This document shows, in pieces, positions 43,646 to 51,863 of a stretch of DNA of 61,473 nt; the stretch's first letter is position 1; each line of letters starts with the position of its first letter. The translations under genes were made by a program, and so were the position numbers. Origin of the DNA: Tsukamurella pulmonis (lineage in GTDB: Bacteria; Actinomycetota; Actinomycetes; Mycobacteriales; Mycobacteriaceae). The stretch covers positions 1 through 61,473 of the forward strand of contig NZ_FNLF01000001.1 in NCBI RefSeq assembly GCF_900103175.1, in the 5' to 3' direction. Under the pieces are notes generated by a model that was given only the letters and a program-made list of their open reading frames with translations, was not told where the DNA came from and ran no database searches.

Positions 43646-44626
43646 GTGCCCGTCCCCACTCCCCCGATCCGGGTCCACACCAGCGACAGCGATCTCGACG
43701 CGGCGCTGCTCGACGACGTGCGCCACGGCCTGACTGCGACCCCGAAATCCCTCCCGCCCAAGTGGTTCTACGATGCGGTGGGCAGCGAGCTGTTCGAGCG
43801 GATCACGCGGCTCCCCGAGTACTACCCCACGCGCACCGAGACGGCGCTGCTGCGGGAGGCGGCGCCGGAGATCGTCGGCATCGCCCGCCCCCACACCATG
43901 ATCGAGCTCGGCTCGGGCTCGTCGGAGAAGACCCGCATCCTGCTCGATGCCGGCGTCGAGCAGGGGGAGCTGCAGCGCTACCTGCCGCAGGACGTCTCGG
44001 TCTCGGCGCTGCAGGGCGCGGTCGCGGCACTGCGGGTGGACTACCCCGGTCTCGAGATCGAGGGCATCGTCGGTGAATTCGCCGATACCATCGATCGTCT
44101 CCCGCCCGGCGAACGGCGGATGGTCACCTTCCTCGGCGGCACGATCGGCAACATGGTGCCGGCGGAGCGCGCCGTCTTCCTCGCGGCCATCGCGGCCGCC
44201 CTCGATCCGGGTGAGACCCTGCTCCTCGGCGCCGGGCTCGTGACGGACCCGGCCGTGCTGGTCCCCGCCTACGACGACGCCGAGGGCGTCACGGCCGAGT
44301 TCAACCGCAACGTGCTGCGCGTCCTCAACGCGCGTCTCGGCGCCGATTTCGACCCCGAGGCGTTCGCGCACGTCGCGCTGTGGGACGCCGCGAACGAGTG
44401 GATCGAGATGCGGCTCGAGGCCACCCGCGCCCTGCGGGTCGCGATCCCCGGCGCGGATCTGACTGTCGATCTCGCCGCCGGCGAGCAGATCCTCACCGAG
44501 ATCTCCGCCAAGTTCCGCGAGGACGGGCTCCGCTCCGAACTGAGCGCGGCCGGCTTCACCCCGGACCGGATCTGGACCGACCCGCAGCGCAGGTTCGCGC
44601 TGATCCTCGCCCACGTGCCGGGCTGA
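43646..44626 (+). CDS. egtD: EgtD, histidine N-alpha-methyltransferase
   Basis: This 326-residue SAM-dependent enzyme trimethylates histidine to hercynine, the first dedicated pathway step. P-K-W-F-Y-D-A-V-G-S-E-L-F-E near 36, Y-Y-P-T-R-T-E near 60, the SAM loop I-E-L-G-S-G-S-S-E-K-T near 88, and F-L-G-G-T-I-G-N near 160 are the EgtD signatures. The C-terminal E-I-S-A-K-F region also fits. GTG 43646 has AGGAG at 43637-43641. It ends the operon; the downstream CNNM gene is convergent. Confidence 0.95.
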   Translation: MPVPTPPIRVHTSDSDLDAALLDDVRHGLTATPKSLPPKWFYDAVGSELFERITRLPEYYPTRTETALLREAAPEIVGIARPHTMIELGSGSSEKTRILLDAGVEQGELQRYLPQDVSVSALQGAVAALRVDYPGLEIEGIVGEFADTIDRLPPGERRMVTFLGGTIGNMVPAERAVFLAAIAAALDPGETLLLGAGLVTDPAVLVPAYDDAEGVTAEFNRNVLRVLNARLGADFDPEAFAHVALWDAANEWIEMRLEATRALRVAIPGADLTVDLAAGEQILTEISAKFREDGLRSELSAAGFTPDRIWTDPQRRFALILAHVPG

Positions 44627-44650
44627 CCGCCGCCCGGCCGGCGCGGCCCG

Positions 44651-45646
44651 TCAGGCGGGCAGCAGCCGGCCGAGCAGGTCGGTCAGCGTCACGACGGCCC
44701 GCGCGCCGTCGCGCTCGACGACGGCGAGGTGCGTGCGCGAGTCCCGCATCGTGCCGAGCGCGGCGTAGGCGGGCTCGGCGGCGTCGAGGACGAGCACCGG
44801 GCGCAGCAGCTCCCGTGCGGTCGCGTCCGGCGCGGCCCGCAGGCCGTCGCGCACGTGCACCACGCCGGTGACGGCGCCGCCGTCGGTGACGAGCAGCCGC
44901 AGATGGCCGGTCGTGTCGGCGGCGGTCCGGATCTCCTGCGGTCCGGCCGAGCCGGGCACCGTCGACGGCGCGACGTCCCACCGGGCGATGTCGCCGACGG
45001 TGAGCGCCTCGAGCTCGAGGGCGCTGGTCAGGTGCCCGGAGTGCTGTTCGTCGAGCACGCCGACGGTGGCGGAGTGCTCCACCAGGTGCCGCAGCGCCGC
45101 CGGGTCCTGGCCGGTCTCCACCTCGTTGACCGGGGTCACGCCGACGCGCCGCAGGCACCAGTTGGCGGCGTTGTTGAGCACCACCAACAGCGGGCGGGTG
45201 AGCATCATGAACGCCCGCATCGGCATCGCCAGCAGGATCGCCGAGCGCTCGGGGTGCGCGATGGCCCACGACTTGGGCGCCATCTCGCCGACCACCAGGT
45301 GCAGGAACGTCACGATCAGCAGGGCCAGGACGAAACCGCCGACGTCGGCGATCCACCCGGGCATGCCGGTCGAGGCGAGCAGCGGGGTCAGCCAGCCGTC
45401 GACGGCGGGCTTGGTGATCGCGCCGAGCGCGAGCGTGCACACCGTGATGCCCAGCTGCGAGCCGGCGAGCAGCAGCGAGAGCTCCGAGGAGCTGCGCAGC
45501 GCGGCCCGCGCGGAGGCGCTGTGCGCGGCCCGGTCCTCGAGGCGGTGCCGCCGCGCGCCGATGAGGGCGAACTCCACGGCCACGAAGAACGCGCTCGCGC
45601 CGATCAGCAGGGCCGTGACCAGCACGACCACCCACGGGTCAGACAT
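44651..45646 (-). CDS. CNNM transmembrane/CBS-domain protein (second of pair)
   Basis: This 331-residue protein has a CNNM (DUF21) membrane domain with four helices (about 5-165: F-F-V-A-V-E-F-A-L near 25, G-S-Q-L-G-I-T-V-C near 65, V-V-G-E-M-A-P-K-S near 115). A shortened CBS pair follows (about 205-330). Such proteins have been linked to magnesium or cobalt efflux and to membrane stress. It lacks the C-terminal CorC/HlyC domain. The ATG at 45646 overlaps the end of the upstream paralogue by 8 bases, so the two are translated together. Confidence 0.85.
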   Translation of the reverse strand: MSDPWVVVLVTALLIGASAFFVAVEFALIGARRHRLEDRAAHSASARAALRSSSELSLLLAGSQLGITVCTLALGAITKPAVDGWLTPLLASTGMPGWIADVGGFVLALLIVTFLHLVVGEMAPKSWAIAHPERSAILLAMPMRAFMMLTRPLLVVLNNAANWCLRRVGVTPVNEVETGQDPAALRHLVEHSATVGVLDEQHSGHLTSALELEALTVGDIARWDVAPSTVPGSAGPQEIRTAADTTGHLRLLVTDGGAVTGVVHVRDGLRAAPDATARELLRPVLVLDAAEPAYAALGTMRDSRTHLAVVERDGARAVVTLTDLLGRLLPA

Positions 45647-46994
45647 CGTCTGCCTCCGTCGCATCGTGGGCGCCCAGGCTCAGATGCACCACCGCCGGCA
45701 CCCGTCGTTCGACGGTGCGGACCGTCGCGCGCAGGGCGCGGCGCGGGGCGAACGGGTCCGCCGGGTCGGGCACCAGCGGCAGGTCCGCGGTGTCGCCGGC
45801 GACGGGGAGGGCTCCGAGGCGGGCCGTCACGGCGCCGCCGAGGGTCTCGGCGTCGCCGGGCTCCAGGTCCACCTCGAGCAGGCGTTCCACCTCGTCGAGG
45901 TGGACATCGCCGCGCAGCAGCCAGCCGTCGTGCTCGCGCACGGCCGGCGCCACCGCGGTGCCGTCGTGCTCGTCGTCGATCTCACCGACGAGTTCCTCGG
46001 CGATGTCCTCGACGGTGACCACGCCGTCGAAGCCGCCGTACTCGTCGATGACGAGGGCCATCTCCTGGCCGGCGTCCGCGAGCTGCGCGACGACGGTCGG
46101 CAGCGGCATCGAGCCGGGTACGACCACGGCCGGGCGGCAGCGCGAGCGGGCCGTCCCCGAGGGGTCGGCGAGCAGGTCGTGCAGCGTGATGACACCGATC
46201 AGGTCGTCCGCCGTCGCGCCGACCACCGGGTAGCGCGTGTGGCCGTCCGCCATGCGGTCGAGGACGGCGGCCGCGGCCTCGTCGGCGGCGACCACGTCGA
46301 CGCGGGCGCGCGGGATCATCGCGTGCTCGGCGGTGTGCGTCGGGAAGTCCAGGATCCGGTCGAGCAGGGTCGACAGCTCGCGCGGCAGCTCACCCGCGTC
46401 GCGCGAGGCCGCCACGATGTGCTCGAGATCGCGCGGGGTCGCGGAGTGCTCCACGTCGTGCACCGGCTCGATCCGCACGGCGCGCAGCAGCAGGTTCGAG
46501 GCCTGATCGAAGAACCGGATCAGCCACCCGAAGGTGCGCAGGTAGATCGTCGTGGAGGTGGCCAGGCGGCGGGCCACGGGCTCGGGGCGCGAGATCGCCA
46601 GGTTCTTCGGGAAGAGCTCTCCGAAGACCATCTGCACGACGGTCGAGAAGCCGACCGCGAGGACGGCGCCGATGCCGATGCCGACGGCGGCGGGAACGCC
46701 CACGCCGCCGAACAGCGTGCCGATGCCCTGCCCGATCAGCGGCTCGGCGACGTAGCCGACGAGCAGGCCCGTGACGGTGATGCCGAGCTGCGCGCCCGAG
46801 AGCATGAAGGAGGTGCGGCGGGTGACCTGCAGGGCGCGGGCGGAGGCCTCGTCACCGGCTTCAGCGCGCGCGGAGAGCCGCGAGCGGTCGACCGCCATGT
46901 ACGCGAATTCCTGGGCCACGAAGTAGCCGGTGAACGCGGTGATCAGGAGGACCACCAGGATGCCGACGAGGATCGTGAGGACGGTGACGATCAT
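45639..46994 (-). CDS. CNNM transmembrane/CBS/CorC-domain protein (first of pair)
   Basis: This 451-residue protein begins with a CNNM domain, with four helices over about 1-165 and V-F-G-E-L-F-P-K-N near 120. A CBS pair (about 215-335, with M-I-P-R-A-R-V-D-V near 222) and the C-terminal CorC/HlyC transporter-associated domain (about 345-435: L-L-R-G-D-V-H-L-D-E-V) follow. The central D-E-Y-G-G-F-D-G-V-V-T-V-E-D motif is characteristic. It heads a two-gene operon. The 298-base region upstream (46995-47292) contains no gene and leads into the putative attachment site. Confidence 0.87.
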   Translation of the reverse strand: MIVTVLTILVGILVVLLITAFTGYFVAQEFAYMAVDRSRLSARAEAGDEASARALQVTRRTSFMLSGAQLGITVTGLLVGYVAEPLIGQGIGTLFGGVGVPAAVGIGIGAVLAVGFSTVVQMVFGELFPKNLAISRPEPVARRLATSTTIYLRTFGWLIRFFDQASNLLLRAVRIEPVHDVEHSATPRDLEHIVAASRDAGELPRELSTLLDRILDFPTHTAEHAMIPRARVDVVAADEAAAAVLDRMADGHTRYPVVGATADDLIGVITLHDLLADPSGTARSRCRPAVVVPGSMPLPTVVAQLADAGQEMALVIDEYGGFDGVVTVEDIAEELVGEIDDEHDGTAVAPAVREHDGWLLRGDVHLDEVERLLEVDLEPGDAETLGGAVTARLGALPVAGDTADLPLVPDPADPFAPRRALRATVRTVERRVPAVVHLSLGAHDATEADDV

Positions 46995-47176
46995 CGAGCG
47001 GCCCCTCGACGGGGCGGGTGCTCAGCGGTTCCGGGTCTTCGGCGTTTGCGCGAGGCGCGTCTCATCGCTTCTCTCTGTAGTTTCTCGCCCGCCTGGTCGC
47101 GGGCATGAGTAAAGAATAGGTCAAGTGCGCCGATCCGGCATCGCCGCAGATCGCGGGCACCGCCGGAAACGACGAA

Positions 47177-47205
47177 GGCGGCTTCCGGACGAGCCGGAAA
47201 CCGCC
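47177..47205 (-). terminator. Terminator reading out of the tRNA-like tail
   Basis: A 12-base stem with one mismatch (GGCGGCTTCCGG/CCGGAAACCGCC) and a 5-base loop lies 24 bases after the tRNA-like end on the minus strand. TTCGTCGTTT follows on that strand. It suits termination of a stable RNA gene that once read leftwards here. Confidence 0.6.
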
Positions 47206-47228
47206 TGTGATCGCGTACGAAGTGTTTG

Positions 47229-47265
47229 TGGAGCCTAGGAGATTCGATATCTCTAGGAGCCTCCT
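47229..47265. other. Putative attachment site: tRNA-tail-like imperfect palindrome
   Basis: Read on the minus strand, 47247-47229 (TCGAATCTCCTAGGCTCCA) has the form of a tRNA 3' end: a T-arm half CTCCT and the acceptor strand AGGCTCC with discriminator A. The expected 5' part of a tRNA is absent on the element side. The region is also an imperfect inverted repeat: GGAGCCTAGGAGAT at 47230-47243 against ATATCTCTAGGAGCCTCC ending at 47265. It sits 28 bases before the end of the recombinase operon. Confidence 0.45.
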
Positions 47266-47292
47266 GACTGTCCACGACGTGGCTGACGGGTC

Positions 47293-47754
47293 TCATCGTG
47301 GCTGTTGTGGCCCTGTGGCGGACGGATTATCTGCATGTTCTCCTCGACGGGCTTCTTGTTTGGCCGGCGGCCGGGTTCCCAGTTCGAGGAGTCGGCTTCG
47401 GAGCGCCTCGTTCTCGGTGTGTAGTTGCTCGAGCTGTTCGGTCAGTTCGCGGTTGCGGTCGATCGCGGTTGCGAGCTTGGTGCGGAGGGATTCGGCACTG
47501 GCTGCCCTGGAGCGTTCTATTCCGGCGGTGGCGGTGCCGCGCTTCGCGTCGATATCCTGCCGGAGCTGGGTTTGCTTGTAGAGGAAGCTGGTTGAGACGT
47601 CGGCGGCTCTGGCGACAGCGACGAAGGTGACGGGTTGTCCGGTGTTGTGCAGCCGGGTGATGGCTCGACGTGCGCGGGCGGTCGCGCTGGTTGTGCGGGC
47701 GGCGGCGGCCGCGGTGAGGCGTGCAGTGCGGTGATCGCGGTCGCCATTGCTCAC
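47293..47754 (-). CDS. TnpC-like/DUF6262 small transposition protein
   Basis: This 153-residue protein has a helix-turn-helix-like N-terminal half (F-V-A-V-A-R-A-A-D-V-S-T-S-F-L-Y-K near 50) and a C-terminal coiled-coil, R-N-R-E-L-T-E-Q-L-E-Q-L-H-T-E-N-E-A-L. This arrangement is typical of the small third gene of Tn554-like trios, which affects orientation or frequency of transposition. The GTG at 47754 overlaps the stop of the large recombinase (GTGA). Confidence 0.8.
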   Translation of the reverse strand: MSNGDRDHRTARLTAAAAARTTSATARARRAITRLHNTGQPVTFVAVARAADVSTSFLYKQTQLRQDIDAKRGTATAGIERSRAASAESLRTKLATAIDRNRELTEQLEQLHTENEALRSRLLELGTRPPAKQEARRGEHADNPSATGPQQPR

Positions 47755-49751
47755 CTGGATTCCTGCGTGTCTGAGTCGATTTCGTCGATGAGCCTGGTGA
47801 CCTTGTCGAGCATGGTCTTGTTCAGGTCCGCTGCCTGGCGGTCGCCGTTGTCTTGTGCTTGGGCGGCGAGCTGTCTGAGCTGGTCGCGGTGGGTGATGTG
47901 TGCGCCGAGGAAGGTGCGGCCGCCGGGGTCGTGGAAGGAGCAGTCGATGCAGGGGTTCGGGCGGAACTCGCAGCGCTGCGTCGCGGGGAGCGTGCAGAAC
48001 CCGTTGGGCAGTGCGGTGGTGAAGCGGGCGCGCAGGCGCTCGACGGTGGCGTCGACGCCCTTGTCGGGGTTGGTGTCCCAGAATTCGCGGGCTTTGCGGG
48101 CGAGGGTGTCGTCGGTAATGCGAGCGTAGGTCGCGGTCATGGTGTCGCTGTGGTGGCCGAGGAAGTCGCGCACTTCCGGTTGGGTCCATCCGTTGTTGAG
48201 CAGGTGCATTCCGATGGTGTGGCGGAAGCGGTGGACGTCGCCTCCGGAGATCTTCTCGCCGGTGGCGACGGACGTGGTGATGCCGTGCTCGCGGAACAGT
48301 GCGGCGAGGCGGTGTCGTAGCCCGCTGGTGGACCAGGGCTGGGTGCGGCCGGCGATGGCGCTGGACCGGGCGCCAGGGAAGAGGTGCTCGGCGTCGGGGC
48401 CGTAGGTGTCGCGGACGCGGGTCTGCTGGTCGCGGATGATCTCGGCGAGGCTTTCGGGGACTGGAAGCCGCCGCCAGGCGCTGGTTTTGGTCATCCAGTA
48501 TTCGATCCAGTGGCCCTGCTCACTGTGTTGGAGGCAGTCGATCGGGAGGGCGACGAGTTCGGATATGCGGCACCCCGCCCATCGTGTGGTGGCGATCATC
48601 GCCCGGAGGGTGGGGTCGGTGGCCGGGTTGTCGACGATCAGGGTGTCGATGCGTTCGATGACATCGGGTGGAAAGGGCCTCGGTCGGCGGGTCTTGCGGT
48701 GGACGTTCTCGCCGCGGCGCAGGAAGATCGCTGATCCCAGGTCGTCGACGAGTCCGCAGTCGCGCAGTGTTTCGAGCAGGTAGGCCGCGGTGTTCGCGAG
48801 CTGGGGGCTTGCCTTGGTGTCGGGGCGGCGCGTCCATTCGAGGTAGTCCAGGAACGCCGTCCGAGTGACCGCAGACGGTTCGGGAACGGTTCCGTCGAGC
48901 GTGAGGAACTGGGCGAGCTGGCGGGTGGCGCGCAGCCACTGGGTGAGCGTTCCCCAGGACATGCGGGAGGTAGACAACTGTTGGCGGGCCAGGCTTTTGA
49001 CGGCCTCTTTGAGCCAGGGCACCGGGATGGTGGCCCAGTCGACAGCGGTTCGTGTCGCCCCGGCTTGGGTGGCGTCGAGGACGAACTCGAATCCGTCGCG
49101 CCACCGCCAGTGATCCGCGGCCCATGGGTCGGGGTCGGTGGCCCCGTGAAGGAGTCGGAAGAACCTCCGGATGTAGGGAGCGCAGAGGGAGTCGAAGTTG
49201 GTGTAAGGCCAGTGCTGCCTGCACAGCAGCAGCCAGTCGTCGACGGGGCGTTCGGTCAGGGAGCTGGTGATACGCCCGTGCGCGACCTCGATGAGGACGA
49301 TCAGGGCGCGGCGCAGGCCGGCGTTGGGGGTCCAGTCGCCGCGGCCGATCTTGGTTGCGGCGACGAACCGGACTTCGTCGGCGGCCGCCGCTGGGATGCG
49401 GCGGAAGTCGACGACCTGCGTGGTGGCGGGCCGTCCACGGGGCACGCCGACGGGCAGAGCGCTGGTGGTGGCCCAGGCGTCAAAGTCGGCGGGCTGTCCA
49501 GCGCGGAACCACTGGAAGTAGTGGGCATAGCACAGCCCCGAGGTGGCGGCTGCGCGTCCACCGGGGCCGCCGAGCCAGTACCGCTCGCCGTCGCAGTCGG
49601 AGACGGCGCACGGGTCGGTGGCGGCGCGGCGGCGGTCGCCGGCGATGTCGACGACCGGCCACGTCGATGCGCACCAAGGCCCGTCCGGCACCTGCAGAGC
49701 GGGGACGCCGCGGGGCCCGGACCGGGCGCGCTCGCCGTTACCGCGCGCCAT
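47751..49751 (-). CDS. Large tyrosine recombinase, TnpB-like
   Basis: This 666-residue site-specific recombinase has an N-terminal SAM-like DNA-binding part and a C-terminal catalytic domain. The latter holds R in A-G-C-R-I-S-E-L-V near 390, the H-R-F-R-H-T box near 515, the second His in L-G-H-H-S-D, and the catalytic Tyr in T-A-T-Y-A-R. About 70 residues with several Cys and His (R-C-E-F-R-P-N-P-C-I-D-C-S-F-H) follow and may bind zinc. The ATG at 49751 overlaps the end of the TnpA-like gene by 14 bases. Confidence 0.88.
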   Translation of the reverse strand: MARGNGERARSGPRGVPALQVPDGPWCASTWPVVDIAGDRRRAATDPCAVSDCDGERYWLGGPGGRAAATSGLCYAHYFQWFRAGQPADFDAWATTSALPVGVPRGRPATTQVVDFRRIPAAAADEVRFVAATKIGRGDWTPNAGLRRALIVLIEVAHGRITSSLTERPVDDWLLLCRQHWPYTNFDSLCAPYIRRFFRLLHGATDPDPWAADHWRWRDGFEFVLDATQAGATRTAVDWATIPVPWLKEAVKSLARQQLSTSRMSWGTLTQWLRATRQLAQFLTLDGTVPEPSAVTRTAFLDYLEWTRRPDTKASPQLANTAAYLLETLRDCGLVDDLGSAIFLRRGENVHRKTRRPRPFPPDVIERIDTLIVDNPATDPTLRAMIATTRWAGCRISELVALPIDCLQHSEQGHWIEYWMTKTSAWRRLPVPESLAEIIRDQQTRVRDTYGPDAEHLFPGARSSAIAGRTQPWSTSGLRHRLAALFREHGITTSVATGEKISGGDVHRFRHTIGMHLLNNGWTQPEVRDFLGHHSDTMTATYARITDDTLARKAREFWDTNPDKGVDATVERLRARFTTALPNGFCTLPATQRCEFRPNPCIDCSFHDPGGRTFLGAHITHRDQLRQLAAQAQDNGDRQAADLNKTMLDKVTRLIDEIDSDTQESR

Positions 49752-50862
49752 CGCCGTCTCCCTTCAGTCGGTACTGCTGCGGTTCTCGCCAGACCAGATG
49801 CTCGGTGGTGCGGAGCTTTTCGGCGAGGTCGTCGCTGGCGAGGTGAATGTAGACGTCGGCGCTGGCCGAATGGGATTGGCCGAGGCGGGCAGCGATCTCG
49901 GCCGCGGTCCATCCGGCTTTGGCCAGGGCGGTGGCGTGGGTGTGGCGGAGCATGTGCGGGTTGAGGTCGTCGATCCCGGCGGCGGCGCCGATCCGTTCGA
50001 TGAGCTGGTAGGCGTTGGAGTAGGTCATCGGACCACCGACGGGTGGGCGTGAGAGGTTGACGAACACGTAATCGCTGTCGACGTGGGCGATCTCACCGAG
50101 CAGGTACGCGGCATACAGGTCGAAGAACCGCCGCGGAGCCTCGACGATGAATTGGGTCTTCTGCTTTGATAGCGCCCCGTTGGCGTTGTCGTCACGCCGG
50201 CGGATCATCACCTGCCTGCGCATCGGGTTCAAGTCGCCGTGGCGCAGGCCGAGCGCTTGGCCTACCCGCAGGCCCAGGTCGTACTGCGCCGACAGCAGCA
50301 GTCGGTCACGGGTGGTCGACGCCGCGGCGAGCAGCTTGGCGAAGTCGGTCTCGAAGTCGATGACCTGCACGGTCTCTGCCGACTGCCGGTCGGGCCGGGC
50401 CAGGCGGGAGACTTCGCGCGGACGGCGGTGTTCGAGGTGCGCAAGGAAGCTGTGCGCGCGCCGCGGCAGCTTCGACGGGTTGCGGGTCAGTACCAGATCC
50501 TGCGGTCCCCGGCCCTCGACGCGGTGGAACTCGTAAAACTCCCGCACCGCGGCGCTGACCGCTTTCACCGTGCCGGGTGCACGGCCCCCGCACCGCGACG
50601 GCAGCGGCGGCAGTCCAGCGGTGAGAACGGCGACGAAGTCACAAAGCTGCCGGAAATCCAGCTCATCCCAAACGATTCCCCGCGCAGCCAGCCAACGATA
50701 GAACTGACTCAGGTGCCGCGCGTACGAGCGGACGGTGTTCTGAGAACGTCCGATCGCCCGCTGCCAATGCAGGAACTGCTCGATCTCGAGCACCGGCAAA
50801 CCCTGTTGGTCGACGACGGTCCACGACCGGACCCCGTGGACCGTGACCGGGGCGGCCCTCAT
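49738..50862 (-). CDS. Tyrosine recombinase, TnpA-like
   Basis: This 374-residue integrase has an N-terminal core-binding domain (Q-N-T-V-R-S-Y-A-R-H-L-S-Q-F-Y near 42). The catalytic residues are R in G-L-R-V-G-Q-A-L near 205, K in S-K-Q-K-T-Q, H-M-L-R-H-T near 310, H in L-G-Q-S-H-S, and Y in A-D-V-Y-I-H-L near 343. The complete R-K-H-R-H-Y set predicts activity. It is translationally coupled (ATGA) to the upstream unknown gene. Confidence 0.9.
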   Translation of the reverse strand: MRAAPVTVHGVRSWTVVDQQGLPVLEIEQFLHWQRAIGRSQNTVRSYARHLSQFYRWLAARGIVWDELDFRQLCDFVAVLTAGLPPLPSRCGGRAPGTVKAVSAAVREFYEFHRVEGRGPQDLVLTRNPSKLPRRAHSFLAHLEHRRPREVSRLARPDRQSAETVQVIDFETDFAKLLAAASTTRDRLLLSAQYDLGLRVGQALGLRHGDLNPMRRQVMIRRRDDNANGALSKQKTQFIVEAPRRFFDLYAAYLLGEIAHVDSDYVFVNLSRPPVGGPMTYSNAYQLIERIGAAAGIDDLNPHMLRHTHATALAKAGWTAAEIAARLGQSHSASADVYIHLASDDLAEKLRTTEHLVWREPQQYRLKGDGDGAR

Positions 50863-51587
50863 CGCTGGTCCTCGAGGCCGTCGGCGCGGCGCGGCCGGCG
50901 GGTCGTGATGTCAGTGCGCCGACGCTGCTGTTCGTCACGCACATCGATGACCACGTCATCGGCGATCGCGGCGTCGGCGATCGACGCAGCGGGCAGCCGC
51001 CCGGGCAGCCAGCGCACGTCCCGCTTGCGCCACGCGGCGTACCTCTGCTGCACCTGGTCCATCGGGATCTCGAACCGTTCCCACTGCACCCCGGGGGCGC
51101 TGACCCAGATCCGCCGCACGTGCGAATCGGTCGCCGCGTCGTAGTCCCAGGTCAGCTCGCAGTGCGTGGGATCGCCCACCAGCTGCAGAGTCTGCGAGTC
51201 CTGCTTGATGAAGGCCTTGCGCCGAGTGTTGGTGCCCTCCATCTCCTTGTGATGGATCGCCAGGTAAGTACGGCCGTGACTACTCACCTCGGACCACTGA
51301 TACGGCCGCTTGACCAGGTGCCCGGGCGGGTGCATCCCCTGGGTGCTCAGCCACACGTTGGTGCCGGCGGAGACAAACGCCGCAACGTGACTACCCCGCA
51401 GCAGCGGCTGCAGCACCGTCCGCAAGTGCGCCGGCTGCCCCGCGGTCAGCGTGTTCCAGTGATCGACCGCGGCCAGCAGCAGCGCGCCGACGCCGATCGT
51501 CACCGGGCGCAGGATCCGCTGCGCCTCCTTCCGAGAAACCGCTCCCGCGTCGAGCGGGTTGATGTCGTCGTCCATGAGTGCCGTCAC
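50859..51587 (-). CDS. Unknown protein heading the recombinase operon
   Basis: This 242-residue protein has no family I recognise. An N-terminal segment of moderate hydrophobicity (I-L-R-P-V-T-I-G-V-G-A-L-L-L-A-A-V) is followed by a Trp/His-containing middle (P-Y-Q-W-S-E-V-S-S-H-G-R-T-Y-L-A-I-H-H). A basic Arg-rich tail, R-R-R-T-D-I-T-T-R-R-P-R-R, ends the protein. The GTG at 51587 has GGGAGA in front. Tn554 proper has no gene in this place. Its coupling to the recombinase suggests a helper such as a directionality or target-choice factor, but that is inference only. Confidence 0.65.
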   Translation of the reverse strand: MTALMDDDINPLDAGAVSRKEAQRILRPVTIGVGALLLAAVDHWNTLTAGQPAHLRTVLQPLLRGSHVAAFVSAGTNVWLSTQGMHPPGHLVKRPYQWSEVSSHGRTYLAIHHKEMEGTNTRRKAFIKQDSQTLQLVGDPTHCELTWDYDAATDSHVRRIWVSAPGVQWERFEIPMDQVQQRYAAWRKRDVRWLPGRLPAASIADAAIADDVVIDVRDEQQRRRTDITTRRPRRADGLEDQR

Positions 51588-51686
51588 GATCTGTCTCCCA
51601 TCGATGTAATTACTTGCATGGAATCTTGCCTAACGTGGTACAGTTCTCAGCAAGACAACACGCCGTGACCTGCAGAATTGGCCAAA

Positions 51687-51717
51687 CCGTCTCGCCTCGC
51701 TCTCGCGAGCGAGACGG
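51687..51717. promoter_or_regulatory. Palindrome between divergent recombinase and XRE-ImmA genes
   Basis: CCGTCTCG (51687-51694) and CGAGACGG (51710-51717) are perfect inverted arms, and the 15 bases between contain a nested CTCGCGAG palindrome. It lies in the 276-base divergent region and is a natural operator candidate for the neighbouring XRE protein. Confidence 0.6.
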
Positions 51718-51863
51718 ACGTCACATCAGTCACTTGCGTTTCGGATGGAGATAACCGCGTCGGGCAGAAAGTCGCAGTTCACACGGTGTTTCTGCGCAGA
51801 TTTCGGCTGTTACCGCGATAGCGTGGAACGCAGGGATCGATCGAGGATATGGAGGCGATCTGG

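Larger units (their letters stand above)
47293..51587 (-). mobile_element. Tn554-type integrative element (recombinase operon)
   Basis: Four overlapping minus-strand genes form an operon: an unknown 242-residue protein, a 374-residue tyrosine recombinase, a 666-residue tyrosine recombinase, and a small 153-residue coiled protein. The last three match the TnpA-TnpB-TnpC order and sizes of Tn554. Such elements integrate at specific sites without terminal inverted repeats, so the true ends cannot be read directly. The left end is probably near 47.25 kb. The right end could be near 51.6 kb, near 53.3 kb, or beyond. Confidence 0.75.
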
